Positions 63,766-64,000 of a DNA stretch of 64,000 nt are shown piece after piece (positions within the stretch are counted from its first letter, which is position 1; each line of letters begins with the position of its first letter). The stretch spans positions 8,856,733 through 8,920,732 of the forward strand of contig OX463778.1 in assembly GCA_949825025.1 (NCBI GenBank). The letters run 5' to 3'. Made by a program: the position numbers and the translations under genes. The notes under the pieces are model-generated. The model was not told the DNA's origin. It saw nothing but the letters and a program-made list of their open reading frames with translations, and searched no databases. The DNA comes from Siphlonurus alternatus. Taxonomy: Eukaryota > Arthropoda > Insecta > Ephemeroptera > Siphlonuridae.

Positions 63766-64000
63766 TTCACCTGATATAGCAGATAACTCATGCACATGAT
63801 CGTGGTGAAATGTAGATACAGTAGTTCGTTATTCCAGAAGATATAGAAAATTGAACAGTGCATGCATTACCAAAGTTATAGTGAATGTAACTTTTCTATA
63901 TTTACTTATGTGATAAGAGTAGGCATTGCGAATTGGCTATTTCACCCGACGCGTGGAGTCAGGGTAATAGAGATCAGAGGTTCTGTTTTTGTTTTGTTTT

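Overview
This is nuclear DNA of an invertebrate animal. The evidence is spliced genes with consensus GT/AG introns, AT-rich spacers, long (TA)n and (AAAT)n microsatellites, non-LTR retrotransposon remnants, and a very dense, multiply nested population of MITE-like and foldback DNA transposons. I cannot name the phylum. Intact coding sequence is only a small part of the window; most of the rest is mobile-element sequence.

Left third (1-24,300): a family of predicted secreted BTB-BACK proteins resembling BTBD17 / galectin-3-binding protein. Two complete eight-coding-exon paralogues lie head to head: one on the minus strand (start 12592, stop 3837, 555 aa) and one on the plus strand (start 16940, stop 24202, 538 aa). 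Their first non-coding exons and the start of intron 1 form a nearly identical inverted repeat (13345-13567 and 16024-16249) on either side of a 2.5-kb shared upstream region. A third, decayed copy of the last exon (minus strand, 1-981) is split by a MITE and has two frame breaks. A MITE in an intron of the minus-strand gene carries a fragment of that gene's own exon 5.

Middle (24,300-54,800): almost all repeats. There are several foldback families, many nested in one another; palindromic arrays built on a CAGTGCAAATAGC-type core; and four larger elements whose ends can be fixed or nearly fixed. These are a 2.75-kb element with CCTGGTAGCACA ends; a 3.64-kb palindromic element with an 8-bp target duplication and terminal 15-bp tandem arrays; a 1.86-kb hAT-type element with an 8-bp target duplication and an uninterrupted sister copy of its target; and a 2.6-kb TTAA-flanked element inside a LINE reverse-transcriptase relic, where removing the insert restores the LINE frame. 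Two exons of an unidentified minus-strand gene lie at 35261-35839, and a tRNA-like sequence at 34264-34333.

Right part (54,800-64,000): an ankyrin-repeat/SOCS-box (ASB-type) protein with one coding exon (54899-55981), then repeats, including a long imperfect inverted repeat (about 58.49-60.01 kb against 62.13-63.35 kb).

Functionally, the BTB pair would enter the secretory pathway, while the ASB protein would be a cytoplasmic Cullin-5 substrate adaptor. Nothing in the sequence links them. All function statements are inferred from sequence features read by eye; no database search was possible.
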